NCBI GenBank assembly: GCA_019828595.1 | Contig: JAHQRK010000007.1 | Location: 2,852,001-2,916,000, forward strand | Direction of reading: 5' to 3' | Source: Aphanomyces cochlioides | Lineage: Eukaryota > Oomycota > Saprolegniomycetes > Saprolegniales > Verrucalvaceae | DNA: 64,000 nucleotides | Shown here: one piece after another, positions 35,522 through 45,697 of the stretch | Position numbering within the stretch: the first letter of the stretch is position 1 | How the letters are laid out: each line of letters starts with the position of its first letter | Translations under genes and position numbers: made by a program | Notes under the pieces: model-generated | What the model saw: only the letters and a program-made list of their open reading frames with translations | What the model was told of the DNA's origin: nothing | Databases searched by the model: none

Positions 35522-36352
35522 TCATGTCAATGCATGTGTCTATCTACATCTGGTCTTCTGTTTTGGTCTTGTGTTTGGTGTACACGACGATGGGAGGTGT
35601 TTGAGCATGTTGCACGGGCGTTCATGAAGAAGGGATGATTCAAAGCTCCAGTTGCCTCTTTTGGCACGAGTGTGCGTGGTGCTGGGTTGCTTCAAATCTT
35701 CAACTGGCTGTGTATGACGTCTGCAGTATAGGTGCTACGATTGATGTACCTTTGGGAGACCACCCAACGCGTCGTCTATACCGACCACTGGAGGCAACCT
35801 TGGCGAGCATGACAACAGCAGCCAGCTCCTCGTCGACGGCGATCTCTTCATCGTCTCTCATCGTATCCAGGATTCCACGCAGGATCAGTTCTCTGTGTGC
35901 GTCAGTCTGCAAGTGAGTGAGTAATAATTATATCTGCCAATCATAGTATTGTCGGATGCAAGTGTCGTACACCCCGAATTATCTATACACAACATGGCAC
36001 GTATTTGAAATGACAGGATGACGACCAGCATTGACGACCACAAAAGTTCCAACACGATGCCAGAAAATCAGGAGAATTTGATCTACTGCGGCAATCCCAC
36101 ACTGTTGCGATAGAATAAGATGACCTAATTTCAGGAAAGCGTTGCCAAATGTCGATTCATTCTACAGATAAACCTGCTTGTTTGAACAACGCGCGGTGGA
36201 GTGGGATTCTTGTTCAATTCCAAAGGTGTTCAGCTATAGCTTTATCGAAGCGTTTGTATAGACATACAAATTTCAAGTTACTAATTTACCGTATGGTATC
36301 AGGACATTTCCATAAGTAACGTCTGTCGTTCATCAATCAATACTAGTACACT
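35522..36352. other. Non-coding, probable transposon debris
   Basis: No supported gene. A minus-strand ORF at 35700..35912 (ELILRGILDTMRDDEEIAVDEELAAVVML, then RYRRRVGWSPKGTSIVAP) resembles the acidic N-terminus of Harbinger-type transposases in composition, but no catalytic part is present. A 28-nt stretch at 36210-36238 (TTGTTCAATTCCAAAGGTGT...) recurs imperfectly at 37254-37281. Confidence 0.3.
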
Positions 36353-36463
36353 CTACTCTGTCTCAACCGAGCATTTGAAGCGCTTCTTGATGTCTTCGTA
36401 TGGGGTGCCTTCATCGATCATCTTCAGCATGGTGACTTTGTCTTCCATGCTCAAGTCGACCAT
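36353..36463 (-). pseudogene. CENP-B/Pogo-type helix-turn-helix remnant, 36 codons
   Basis: A short minus-strand frame, MVDLSMEDKVTMLKMIDEG then TPYEDIKKRFKCS, ends at TAG 36353. The pattern LSxEDKVxMLKxIDxGxxxxDIxxxFxxS is that of the N-terminal HTH (psq/CENP-B-N) of Tc1/Pogo/Tigger-type transposases. Nothing downstream continues it, so it is a relic. Confidence 0.45.
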
Positions 36464-36605
36464 CCTTCCACCAAGACTAACAATGTGTGGCTAACCAACG
36501 ATGTGTTCTGACGTTACGTAGTACAACTCATATTTGATCAAATTACTTCGTTTAGCATGAGAGGTTTTTGTTCAATCTACCAGGGTCGACATATACCGTA
36601 TCCGT

Positions 36606-36892
36606 TAGCGACAAGTAGAGTTGTAGAGTTGTGCAAAACATTTTTCACGTGTTTTTTGTGCAAAACGTTTAAAACTTTTGTGATAAACGGTTTTCACAAG
36701 GTGAAAAATAGGGAGAATGTTGGTACCTCAAGTTGATTTTCCACAAGATGGGAAATTCCGGATAAAACCGGCACGATCAGACACATCTGGATAATAATTT
36801 TGCACAAGTGTTTAATATTACCTGTGAAAAAGTGTGAAAAATGTGCAAAATGTTTTAAACTGTGAAAAATGCTGTGCACTAGCGACAAGTAG
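36606..36892. mobile_element. MITE-like element with 18-bp TIRs and 13-bp flanking direct repeats
   Basis: TAGCGACAAGTAG occurs perfectly at 36606-36618 and 36880-36892. Inside, GTGCAAAACATTTTTCAC at 36631-36648 and GTGAAAAATGCTGTGCAC at 36862-36879 are inverted repeats (16 of 18 match). Subterminal copies of GTGCAAAA / GTGAAAAA recur. Non-coding, about 250 bp. The left TIR sits 12 nt inside the flanking repeat, the right one abuts it. Confidence 0.6.
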
Positions 36893-37429
36893 TGGGTCAA
36901 AAGACTAGCGGGTGATATCTTCGCCTCCACGTGGAATCTATAGTCATAGATGACATTACTACAAAGAAGAAAGAAAGCGTAGTTCACTTAGGCTCATGAC
37001 ATTGCACAACGAAGCTACATAAGTTTTGTATGTGAATGCTGCCTTGCTCAACTTTGGCGCATGAGGGAATAAGAATGATCTAAAAATACCTCAGAATTCG
37101 TGAGAATTGAAGGATTATATTTTACAAGTTTCAAGCCAATCAGACGACTTGAAGTATCTCATTTTTAACCACTCGCATCTTTTCCAATCATAGTTTTTGT
37201 ATACAGTTTGACCCACAATGTGTCGCTGACCCAAAATCCGTGGATTGAAAACCTGTTCAGTTCGAAAGGCGTTTAGCTATCCGAGGAGTTTAAACTAGCA
37301 GGTTTTTCTGTATTATAGATTGCTCGTTTTCGTCGAGTTACATCGCAGAATGTGGACGAAAAATCAAGTCAAAATTGAAACTGATCAAGTTCATGGAATT
37401 GCTGGCATTTTTGTAATTTTTGCGAGTTC
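36893..37429. other. AT-rich non-coding stretch
   Basis: No supported gene or element; isolated CCAAT boxes at about 37136 and 37183. Contains the second copy of the 28-nt imperfect repeat (37254-37281). Confidence 0.3.
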
Positions 37430-37797
37430 ATCAAGACGCAGGTTGGGATGCACTGTTATCGTGATCGGCGCTGCATGCTTGCTCCGTCCTCGCTTCTTAG
37501 CCATCTCAGCGCTCAAGACGTCCGAGTACAACCATTTGGTGCATGAAATGGTGCGCTTGTATGACGCTTTGACTTTGGCTTGATCGGCGTTGGACTCATC
37601 CGCAAGACGTTCTGCCAAGCATACTGCTTGTGCTTCTCCCTCCAAGCGATTGTCATGCTCCGTGCTCAAATTTCGTCCCCTGAGAGTCGCTCCGTGCTCA
37701 ATTGGATCAATATTCTCGTCCTTGCTGGGCTTGGTAGTGCGTATGGGTACTTTTTGTTCTTTAAGACAATCAAAGCATTCGAGCTAAGCACTGATAT
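37430..37797 (+). pseudogene. Third, deleted copy of the small membrane-protein gene
   Basis: Similar to 30766-31185 and 31752-32240. It lacks the start region (similarity begins GCAGGTTGGGATGCACTGTT and then skips about 22 nt that the inverted copy keeps). A second deletion of about 30 nt removes the codons for QGWLVWKTRLV, creating a TGA after LTLA. The rest, to FELSTDIYSSL, is intact and runs antisense into the last codons of CHAF1B. Confidence 0.75.
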
Positions 37798-39518
37798 CTA
37801 TTCTTCATTGGTCAAGTCCACCGTCTCGTACGCTGGTGCTGGTACTGGTGCACTCGACATTAAAATCGGCGTGATTTTCCTCTTCTTTCGGACGGGCACA
37901 ACATGTACGACGTCTGCTTTTGGAGCTGCTGTCGTTGTAGCTGAAACTTCTGTCGCTGCTGTAGCCGGAGGTTCAGATGTAGGCAAGATCACAGGCATGT
38001 TGGCCGGATCAAACGCGGCTTCAGGTTCAATCACCGCCGTGAACTGTCGAATGCTGTTGAGTTTGGGTGGCTCTGGTTTCTTCGGTGTATCTTTCTTGGG
38101 GACTTCAACTTTTTTCTTTGGCTGCGACTGATTCTGCTCGATTGTGGCACGTTGTCGATCCAAATATTGTGGCAATTCTATCGGGGCTGATGAATTAAAT
38201 GTCCAGCGGGTCTGTCAGTACCTTCAGCAGGCAAGGGTTCACCGATTTCACCTTCATCAAACGTGATAAAGGTCACATAACCATCCAGTGACGAAACAAC
38301 TAGCACTCGTCCATCAACAGACCAACTTAGGTCAGTCAGATCGGCGTAATGGATGCGATCAATGACGCAAACGGGATGAGGAAGCTAGAGAATAGCACAA
38401 TGAGGAATTTGTCGTCAATATACACACGAACGTGAGAATCGTAAACGAGGACGGCATTCAACGTCGCAACGGCAAAGATAATTCGGTACGGGAGGGCAAA
38501 AACATTGACACTTGGCTCTTTTGCAAGTGTATACAGAACTGGACTGCATCGCACACCCATGGAAGGCTTCTCAGCACCAGGCAGATGAAAAGCTGGCAGG
38601 CTAAGGTTGCCCCTCGCGTATACATATACAGTATTGGCAGTTGTTGATGTACTGTTTGACTTGAAGAGACCTGTAAACATGGAGTAAGTTGTCATACCTA
38701 AGACGAGCTGCTGCACCTGTGGGAAATAAGCAATAATTGCCATCTGGAGTCCAAGTAGGACGTCTTGAAAATGCTGGAAATGTGTCGTCGTGAAAGAGCG
38801 AATGCTTGGGCTGTTTGTCATCTTCAGTCTTTTCGCCAGTTATATCTCGCGTCCGATTTGAGTGAAGGAGTTGGCACTTTTTCTTCTTGCCGTTTTTGGT
38901 AAAGCCAACGAGGGAATACACGCGGCATGAGCGATCGTTTCCTTCTGTGACGAGAAACTCATTGAGTGGATCCCATGCAGCGCCTTGGACGTATTGAGAA
39001 TGATCTTTTCGCTTCTCCACAACTTTCTCCGACGGAACATGCCATATTACGGAGGTGTTGTCGATCGAGACAGAGCAAAGATAGGCAGAGTCAGGAGACC
39101 ACGCCAAGTCTGTAATATCACCTTTGTGGCCACAAGACAAGAGCACTCTGGATACATCGCTATTGTTGGCAATTCCACTCCAATCCCATGCTTCGCCTTC
39201 ACCAAGATGTTTTGGACGCATCCAAATCACAATCGTCGAGTCGTCACTAGCCGAAGCCAAAAAACTTCCATCAGGTGAGAATCGGACACAGTTTACACTG
39301 CGTTCATGTCCTGACAAGCTGTGAACATAGTTTGGCGCGTTTTCTGTCCACGTCCACAATTTGATCTCCTTGTCAGCTCCACCAGTGGCAAATACTGTCG
39401 GTAGGATGCGACCATCTGCCTTTGAGACTTGGCGCCGCAAGAAATCTATCGTAAGTACTGCTTCATTCAGCCCGGTCGGTCCATGATGCCATCGGATTTC
39501 CGGCGTCTCGACCCTCAT
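37798..39518 (-). CDS. CHAF1B: Chromatin assembly factor 1 subunit B (p60)
   Basis: 527 aa (human 559). CAF-1 p60 deposits H3-H4 on newly replicated DNA with p150 and RBBP4. Minus-strand exons 38717..39518, 38432..38670, 38222..38384 and 37798..38177; introns 46, 47 and 44 nt. It begins with MRVETPEIRWHHG and has WD repeats: FATGGADKEIKLWTW, VRFSPDGSFLASASDD, DITDLAWSPDSAYLCS. Family-specific blocks are GAAWDPLNEFLVTEGNDRS, FRRPTWTPDGNYCLFPTG, the LPYRIIFAVAT strand and DLSWSVDGRVLVVSSLDGY. The C-terminal tail is Pro/Lys-rich, ends AYETVDLTNEE, and is less conserved. A CCGGATA palindrome lies 47-58 bp upstream. Its 3' end was duplicated twice into the 31-32 kb region. Confidence 0.88.
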
Positions 39519-39564
39519 GTCCTTTCTTCACTGTGGGTAAAAATGAAAATGGAGGGAAACTACT

Positions 39565-39576
39565 TATCCGGATAAA
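39565..39576 (-). promoter_or_regulatory. TTATCCGGATAA palindrome, CHAF1B promoter
   Basis: Perfect 12-bp palindrome; CCGG at 39569-39572, 51-54 bp upstream of the CHAF1B ATG (39518). Confidence 0.55.
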
Positions 39577-39953
39577 TATCCATACCTATATGGCTATTTC
39601 ATGTCATTCACATTATTTTCGATCAAGTCTCTTCACCTCATTTTAACGACAGCATAGGTTGACAGTATCCTGACTTTAACGACTAATATCTTATGATAAG
39701 ACCACAAGTAGCGTAGCTATGTGGAAACTTATGCCGTTAAAGCAAGGAATACTCAGAATGCTGTTGCAGATATAGCTGGGTATAAATATCACACTTCTCA
39801 AATGTCAGGATTCTCCGAGGGTGGAGCACCACATGAAACCGCTTCCTACCGAAAACTTGGCCGTTTCAAGCAACTTGCTCACTATCTCTGCACAAGCAAT
39901 TGCTTGAAAGGGTTCACTTGCCCTTGTTAGTTTGACAGTTTCATCTTTCAATC
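39577..39953. other. Intergenic gap, divergent promoters
   Basis: About 380 bp between CHAF1B and the TPR gene. A small plus-strand ORF at 39721-39930 has no family support or start context. Nothing else seen. Confidence 0.3.
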
Positions 39954-40859
39954 ATGGGTAACCGGCTGAGCTTCCTCCGAAGGAAGCGGCTGAAGGCGGC
40001 CCCACCTGTGGTCGTGGTCGCTGAAGTGCCGGTGGTTGCGCCGACTCCACCGCCTGAGAAATTCGACGACTCGTCGTTTTGGGTTGGGCTGAAAGCTGCG
40101 CTGAAATTCAAGAAAGGAGCCACGCCGACGCTGGAACCATTGGACAGGTCGCTGTTTCATGTGCGAGATTCAAACAAGCTGAGTGACGAGGAGCTGAAAC
40201 AAGTGGAAAAAACTTCCAACGCTTTGGCTAGCATTGTGGACAGACACAACGAGACCTCGCCGAGAGAAGTTGCCATGTTGCATTTCACCTATGCCCTGTC
40301 ACGTCTTGCCCTCGACGACATCCATGGCGCTTGGTACGTTCGTTGAAGCTGCCATCAAGCTCAGGACCAAAATATGTAGTGAGGCCTTCAAACGCGCTAT
40401 CCAAAATGACCCGACACTGGGACGAGCGTACACTCACCTCGCCCATACGATGTTGCTTGAGACTCAAACCGACTCAACCCTCGAGCAAATCTTGAGCTAC
40501 CTTGAAAACGCGTTGAAGTACGACGACATGGAAGTGCGTGAAAACACAATTCTCATGGCCGAAGTCTATTCGATGCTTGGCCGCCACGACATGGCTCTGC
40601 AAGTGTACAGTCGACTGGTTCGTTTCCTCTTTTCGTTGATCGCCTCGACTTGAGTGTGTAGGAAAACGTCGACGCCGAATGGGAAAACGTATTCCACATG
40701 GCACGCTGTTTTTGGGAAGTGGAGGACTACGAAAAGAGTATCGAATTGCTTTTGTCTTTGCCTGGTAAGCTAAACGCACCACCAACTCCCAACCAGACGC
40801 TCATCCTGGCTGATGTCAATGCACTCATCCATCCTCCGATTGTTGCCACGTCATGTTGA
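39954..40859 (+). CDS. TPR-repeat protein with myristoylation-type N-terminus, 271 aa
   Basis: Exons 39954..40333, 40380..40617 and 40662..40859; introns 46 and 44 nt. MGNRLSFLRRKR fits N-myristoylation (Gly2, Asn3, Ser6) followed by basic residues, which together suggest a membrane anchor. From about residue 95 there are TPR-like helix pairs: EVAMLHFTYALSRLALDD, AFKRAIQNDPTLGRAYTHLA, ILMAEVYSMLGRHDMALQVY, VFHMARCFWEVEDYEKSIELL. I cannot name the family. The 3' end is uncertain: a 31-nt GT-AG segment at 40765-40795 could be an intron, giving an alternative ending DAHPG. If unspliced the frame stops at TGA 40857-40859. Confidence 0.6.
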
Positions 40860-42470
40860 TAAAAAGGTGTCAAAATGTCAAAAAAAGGAAGATTGCTTTT
40901 TTAAATGGATTTAAAATTCTAAGCATCAAAATCATAATGCAACTTTCGTAGGAAAATATTGCTGTCGTATGGCAAAAAGTAGAAGGATATTTTCTACATT
41001 TTCTGTTTCACCTTTTTGAATTTGAGTAGATTCAATAATAAAACCAAGTCAAAAATTTAGTCTGAAATTTTATCGAAATCGTAGAATCAAATCTTCTACC
41101 AGTCATATTGATCTCTAATTGGTCAAAATTTCCGATTTTGCCCCTGGTCATCAAGGCTTGATGATCAAGCCCATCATCAAGCACGACAGGGCAACAAGTT
41201 CATAGTTGAATAGAGTAATACAAAGCTAACAAATTACCCTCAACACATACTTGATTGTCATTCTTTTTTGTGGTGTATACGATGTGTTAAACTCTTAAAA
41301 TCATATTGCAACTTGGCGTGTAATACTGGAGTTTACAATAGTTCATTAAGCCAATTGCGATTGAATCATGGACACAGTATTGTGGAGTCGTGGTTACATG
41401 TACTTTAGCTACATTTTGGTGTTTCTGCGTCATTTAACTGCAAACATAATGACATGTAACTTTGAAATCTGTTAAACGCTTCCACTGGATCAGTTGCATC
41501 GCATTGCAAGCATACATCAAAACGAGGTAATTGAGTCCTAGCCTCACCAATGGCATGCTAAGTATATGTTAATTTATTGCTGTAGTTCCTGCTAAACGCA
41601 AGCAAAGATCATTGCAATTATATGTATTCACTTAGGACAGATTTTAATCCGCAGCAGTAGTCCATAAGTTTGTTTCAATGCTTGCCGCATCATATACATT
41701 AGGCGCTTTTTTCTAAGTGTGAATCGGTGTCATGCATCATCGATGATGTGATGGTCTAACAGCATCTTCTAAATCACCCTTTATTTAATCTTAATTAGTA
41801 CAGTAGTGAGAGAAATTCGATGGGCAGGCAACACAGTGCGTTTAGAAGCTGACATCACCAAAAAATCTGTTGATTTTAAGCCAATCAAGTTAGAGTAAAA
41901 ACAGTAGGCAAATCCTTTCTACGATTTCCGGACACAACATTTGATACTAACTAGTGGATGCTATTGATTGCACCATATTCTCGTCCAAGTTGGATTGAAA
42001 TGCATTCTCTCGAGCTTAACAAGAATCCCAGCGGTCAGTCACTTTAATACACAGTGCTGTTTGACAGCAAAGCCTGTAGTTTGCAGTGCCAAGTCAGGCT
42101 GAAAAAATGTCCCAAATCTCACAGTTTTTTCATTTTATTTATGCAAATTGATATAATTAATTGACTTTTTGAAATTTGAAATTCGGTGGGTAAATCTATT
42201 TGTGTTTTGAAATCAAGCACTCAGCGGCAACGCAAACTGCAACTTTATGGCTACGGAAACATGGGGCTAAATTTCAAGATATCTTAGGCTTTGCAGCGTG
42301 CTCTCACCCTTGAAAGCAATTAGAACCTAGTCTTAAAAAATCATCAATATTCGGATAATAAATCCAGACATCTATATCAAAATATGCAACGTTTAATTAT
42401 TTTCATTCTATTTTTTGAAATTTCAAAAGGCAAGACTGTTCTCTTTTTTATACTCTTCCAATAAGATTGC
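40860..42470. other. 1.6-kb AT-rich stretch without recognisable genes
   Basis: No ORF with family support on either strand, no tandem repeat, no tRNA-like fold noticed. Locally rich in short T- and A-runs. May be old transposon sequence decayed beyond recognition, or a long regulatory or ncRNA region; nothing in the sequence decides. Confidence 0.4.
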
Positions 42471-43691
42471 ATGAAGCGGGGAAACGTTCCATCCATCTTT
42501 CGCCAGGCGCCGAGCGGCGTGGAATCGTTCGCGACAGCAGCAGGTGCGATCCCAGGGAGTCATGCAATCGGGGAGAATGGTGCTGTGGTCGTTCCCGCGA
42601 GGTTTTGGGTACGCCACGATCAATACCTGTCGATCAAGAGAGCTTCCGGCACGGACGATTCGCCAGGCATTCGAAAACAGAATGCAGCGCGCGTGCTCCA
42701 TGAACTGCGTCAAGCGCGATCTGTGGTCGAGAGTCAGCTACAAGACTTTCAAAGGCATCTTCGAGAAGTCGAAGAGTGGATGATAAAGTTGAAGAACGAC
42801 GAGACGGCAGATGTCCCACAACAAAAGCGAAGGCGAAAACACAAGCGACCGCCGCGTTTGGATGAGACTGCGATGAGTCCAATCTTGTCCGATGGCGAGG
42901 CCGATTTGCCGTCATCTACACTGCCTACGTTTGATCTCGATACCATGGACCTGGGTACGTGTAAGGTCCTTGATCCCCATCACAATCGTCATGGATAGAT
43001 CTTCCTTGTACAACCACAGAATGCTGGCAGTTCGTTCGAGCAGCGCGTTTCTTTGACGTTCTCACTGAAGACGAAATCCAGACTGCGCTAGCCCCCATCG
43101 ACGAACTCGAAAGCGAAGACGTGGAAACACCACCGCCACCTGCTGCACTAGCAGAGGTATGATTGTTGCGCTGGGTCCCTCTCTTCACTTTGACGTACAG
43201 AAACTCCTTGCCGCATTGATCGACCTCAAAAGCTCAAGGCCTGACAATGCGGAACTTGCTACGATGTCGTCGAAAAGCACCTCACATGCAATTGTTGACG
43301 AGAACGTTGAAACACTTGAGAAAGAGTACTTGAAGAACGAACTGGCCGTGTTGGCACTTTGGGAAACGAGCGACATGCAGGACGCAACTGTCGACTCAAT
43401 AAAAGGCGATCCGTCGCTCTCCCTCGACGTGCATATCCACAGTCTCGTGGACGAATTCAACCGCGTTCGCCAAACGACCAATGCGGCTTTGTCCACCTTG
43501 CGCACTAAAGTTTTGAGGTTTGGCCTTGTCATCTTACACATCTCATGGATACGCTGTTTAGAAACATGCAGAGAGTCGAATCCAGTCAAGACACTGTCGC
43601 TGTCAAACAGTACATGAAACTGGCCAAGCAAAAGCAACAAGCACGACGGCGGCGGCGGCATCTCGAGAAGAAAGCGCTCAAGCATCGATGA
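42471..43691 (+). CDS. ADA3/TADA3-like SAGA histone-acetyltransferase adaptor
   Basis: 362 aa. ADA3 links ADA2/GCN5 to SAGA. Exons 42471..42954, 42999..43156, 43201..43517 and 43562..43691; introns of 44 nt each. Order of blocks matches the family: N-terminal coiled coil (ARVLHELRQARSVVESQLQ ... FQRHLREVEEWM), a basic linker (QQKRRRKHKRPP), the CWQFVRAARFFDVLTEDEI segment that corresponds to the FWxxxxPYxxxxTxEEV block, KLLAALIDLK, LEKEYLKNELAVLAL, a helix with DEFNRVRQTTNAALSTLR and a C-terminal QYMKLAKQKQQARRRRRH helix. Similarity is by order and spacing rather than by long identity, so an unrelated coiled-coil nuclear protein is the alternative. Confidence 0.55.
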
Positions 43692-43836
43692 GTGTCCTTG
43701 ACAATGATTATTCGCAAATGAATAATTTATTATCTTATCACAATACAATTATTTTCTTGTTCCCAAAAATGCAATAATTTATTGGGGAGTCTCCAAAAAT
43801 AATATTTAGATGGAAGTCGCATTTTCCACATTAATC

Positions 43837-45090
43837 TTATTGCCCTAGCGGCGGAAAGTCGTCCTCCGAGTAGACTATCGGCGGCGGCTTGGGTCGACGC
43901 ATTGTATCAGGCGGTGGTGGCATCCGTGCATAGTCTGCTGTACGTCCATAGTCAGAATTGCGACCATAGTCTGAAGAGCGTCCGTAGTCTGACGAGCGTC
44001 CATAGTCGGAAGTGCGACCATAGTCTGACGTTCGTCCATAATCTGAATTGCGCATGGACGATGACGAATAATCGGGTGCGTAGCGCACGAAGTTGCCACG
44101 TGGTTGGCGCGTAAAGTCGGGATCGCTCATTTCCTTTTGGCGATCTCGGTACTGCGCTTTACTTTCCGTCCAGTCGAGTGTATGTGAAGTCTTGGTCGTG
44201 GATACAGGCTTTGGGGTAGGTGACGTGGATGTCGTCGACGTTGTCTCTGGCGTTGGTTGTATCCGCTTTTCGTCAGCAGCAAAAATTCGTGCACGGGCTT
44301 CAGCGTATGCTTTTTCACGGTCTTGGATCGTGCGTGTGTCGCTCGATGACGTCTTGTGCGCCTTTTTCGACGACGAAGCGCCTTTCGACTGTTTTCGCGT
44401 CATGATTTTCGGTGGCGCTGTCTTGCTTGGTTGACTCTGTTCTGACGATAAATCGATGAGCAAGACAGACGGCACTATTGAGCGAGGGGTCTTGAACAAC
44501 GTGACAACGCGTGCTGCATTCGTGTCGTAGCCACTCATCTATATGATGGGAGTCATACATCCACAATGCTGGACACACATTGCTTACCGGATGAAAATCG
44601 GCCGTCTGGTGTTCTAGCAAGCATCTTTCTGCAAGGCGATGAACGATCAATCGGTGGTACGACGATAGTGGTGGAAAGACAAGTTCGTGTTCCCTATGAG
44701 CATGGATAATATAATGCGCGCGAAAGTTACTCAATACCTTGGTGATTTGATAAATTGAATGATCTGATCTTCAAACTTGAGCAAAGTCAATCGTTCGCGT
44801 GAGTTGTCGAGTGCAGCGAGTAATACTGGATCCAACGGTGACACGGCATTCATTGTCACGCGGCTAAACGGACTCAATCCCGAAGACGACAACGACGACA
44901 CATGGTTGGTATCTAGTCGATTCGGAAATGAAGCCATGTTGAACGCCATATTGTGCGACTCTGAGCCTGGCGGCGGTGGAGGATACCACATTCTCTCTGT
45001 CAATCGTGGACGTGGCTCTTGGACGTGCATCTGCGATAACTTCTTCGTCATCTCGACCTGCGCTTGGTCCCATCCATCGTCGTCGTTCAT
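43837..45090 (-). CDS. R3H-SUZ domain RNA-binding protein with SDYGR hexapeptide repeats
   Basis: 386 aa; exons 44738..45090, 44588..44693 and 43837..44538 on the minus strand, introns 44 and 49 nt. The R3H domain spans about residues 105-160: LTLLKFEDQIIQFIKSPREHE, then LVFPPLSSYHRLIVHRLAE with the R-x3-H signature (YHRLIVHR). The SUZ domain follows with KIMTRKQSKG and TIQDREKAYAEARARIF, the usual E-R-E-x-x-Y-x-x-A-R-x-R-I-F ending. The family (R3HDM1/ARPP21/encore) binds mRNA. After it comes a low-complexity tail containing seven 6-residue units of the form [NTS]-[SA]-D-Y-[GA]-R (about residues 322-363), a YGR-rich stretch of the kind that supports condensate formation, then PPPD and DDFPPLGQ. 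A CCGGATA palindrome lies 47 bp upstream. Confidence 0.82.
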
Positions 45091-45136
45091 TTCGCGGAAT
45101 GTTTTTTCGATCTGACTTGACTTCAGTATACTTGTA

Positions 45137-45187
45137 TTATCCGGATAACTCCAAGCTCATTGGCGGGCTTCAACCGGTATCCGGATA
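45137..45187 (-). promoter_or_regulatory. Two TTATCCGGATA palindromes upstream of the R3H-SUZ gene
   Basis: TTATCCGGATAA at 45137-45148 (CCGG core 51-54 bp before ATG 45090) and TATCCGGATA at 45178-45187, 40 bp further out. Confidence 0.55.
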
Positions 45188-45697
45188 GTTAAGCTAAAAA
45201 ATCTCCATCAAGCCAACAGCATGCGCATGCCAGGGCTATTTGCCGCGTCGCCTTGCACTCGGGAAATCTCCTCTCAATATTCCACACATATATTCGCACG
45301 CAAAAGTGTGTACATTACCAGTAGGTGGCTTTTCAAATCGATTCTAGCCTCAATTGGGCTTGAGATCCAACCTGATGCGGATTCATTACTCGCTCGAGTG
45401 ACAGAGTGGCTCGTCTTTGGATCGCGATCACGAACTGGACGGCAAGCTTGGGAACATTAAATCTAAATTGTCTGATTCCTTCTGAGGGTCTATACGTCGG
45501 TGACGGATGAGAGAGGGCAAGGACATGAGAGGAGAGACAGATCGAGGTCACGGTACTCGCGCCGCTCGGTGCATTTTTTCATTGGATGAGGTGGATTTTA
45601 ACCAATTAAAGTGCAGGAATCCATCCGGATAATCCGGATAATGCACACTTGCGGGGATGCCAAGCTAACTTTCGCATTTGATCGCCGAGACGAAGGA
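45188..45697. other. Intergenic promoter region with CCAAT pair and double CCGGATA
   Basis: About 510 bp without a supported gene. ATTGG 45581 and CCAAT 45602 form an inverted pair; ATCCGGATAATCCGGATAAT at 45623-45642 contains two overlapping CCGGATA sites, ending about 60 bp before the chosen ATG at 45698. Short ORFs at 45221-45460 look random. Confidence 0.45.

Noticed and set aside
40860..42470. Possible long non-coding RNA or decayed element
   Set aside because: No repeat, ORF or structure could be supported; left as empty intergenic sequence.
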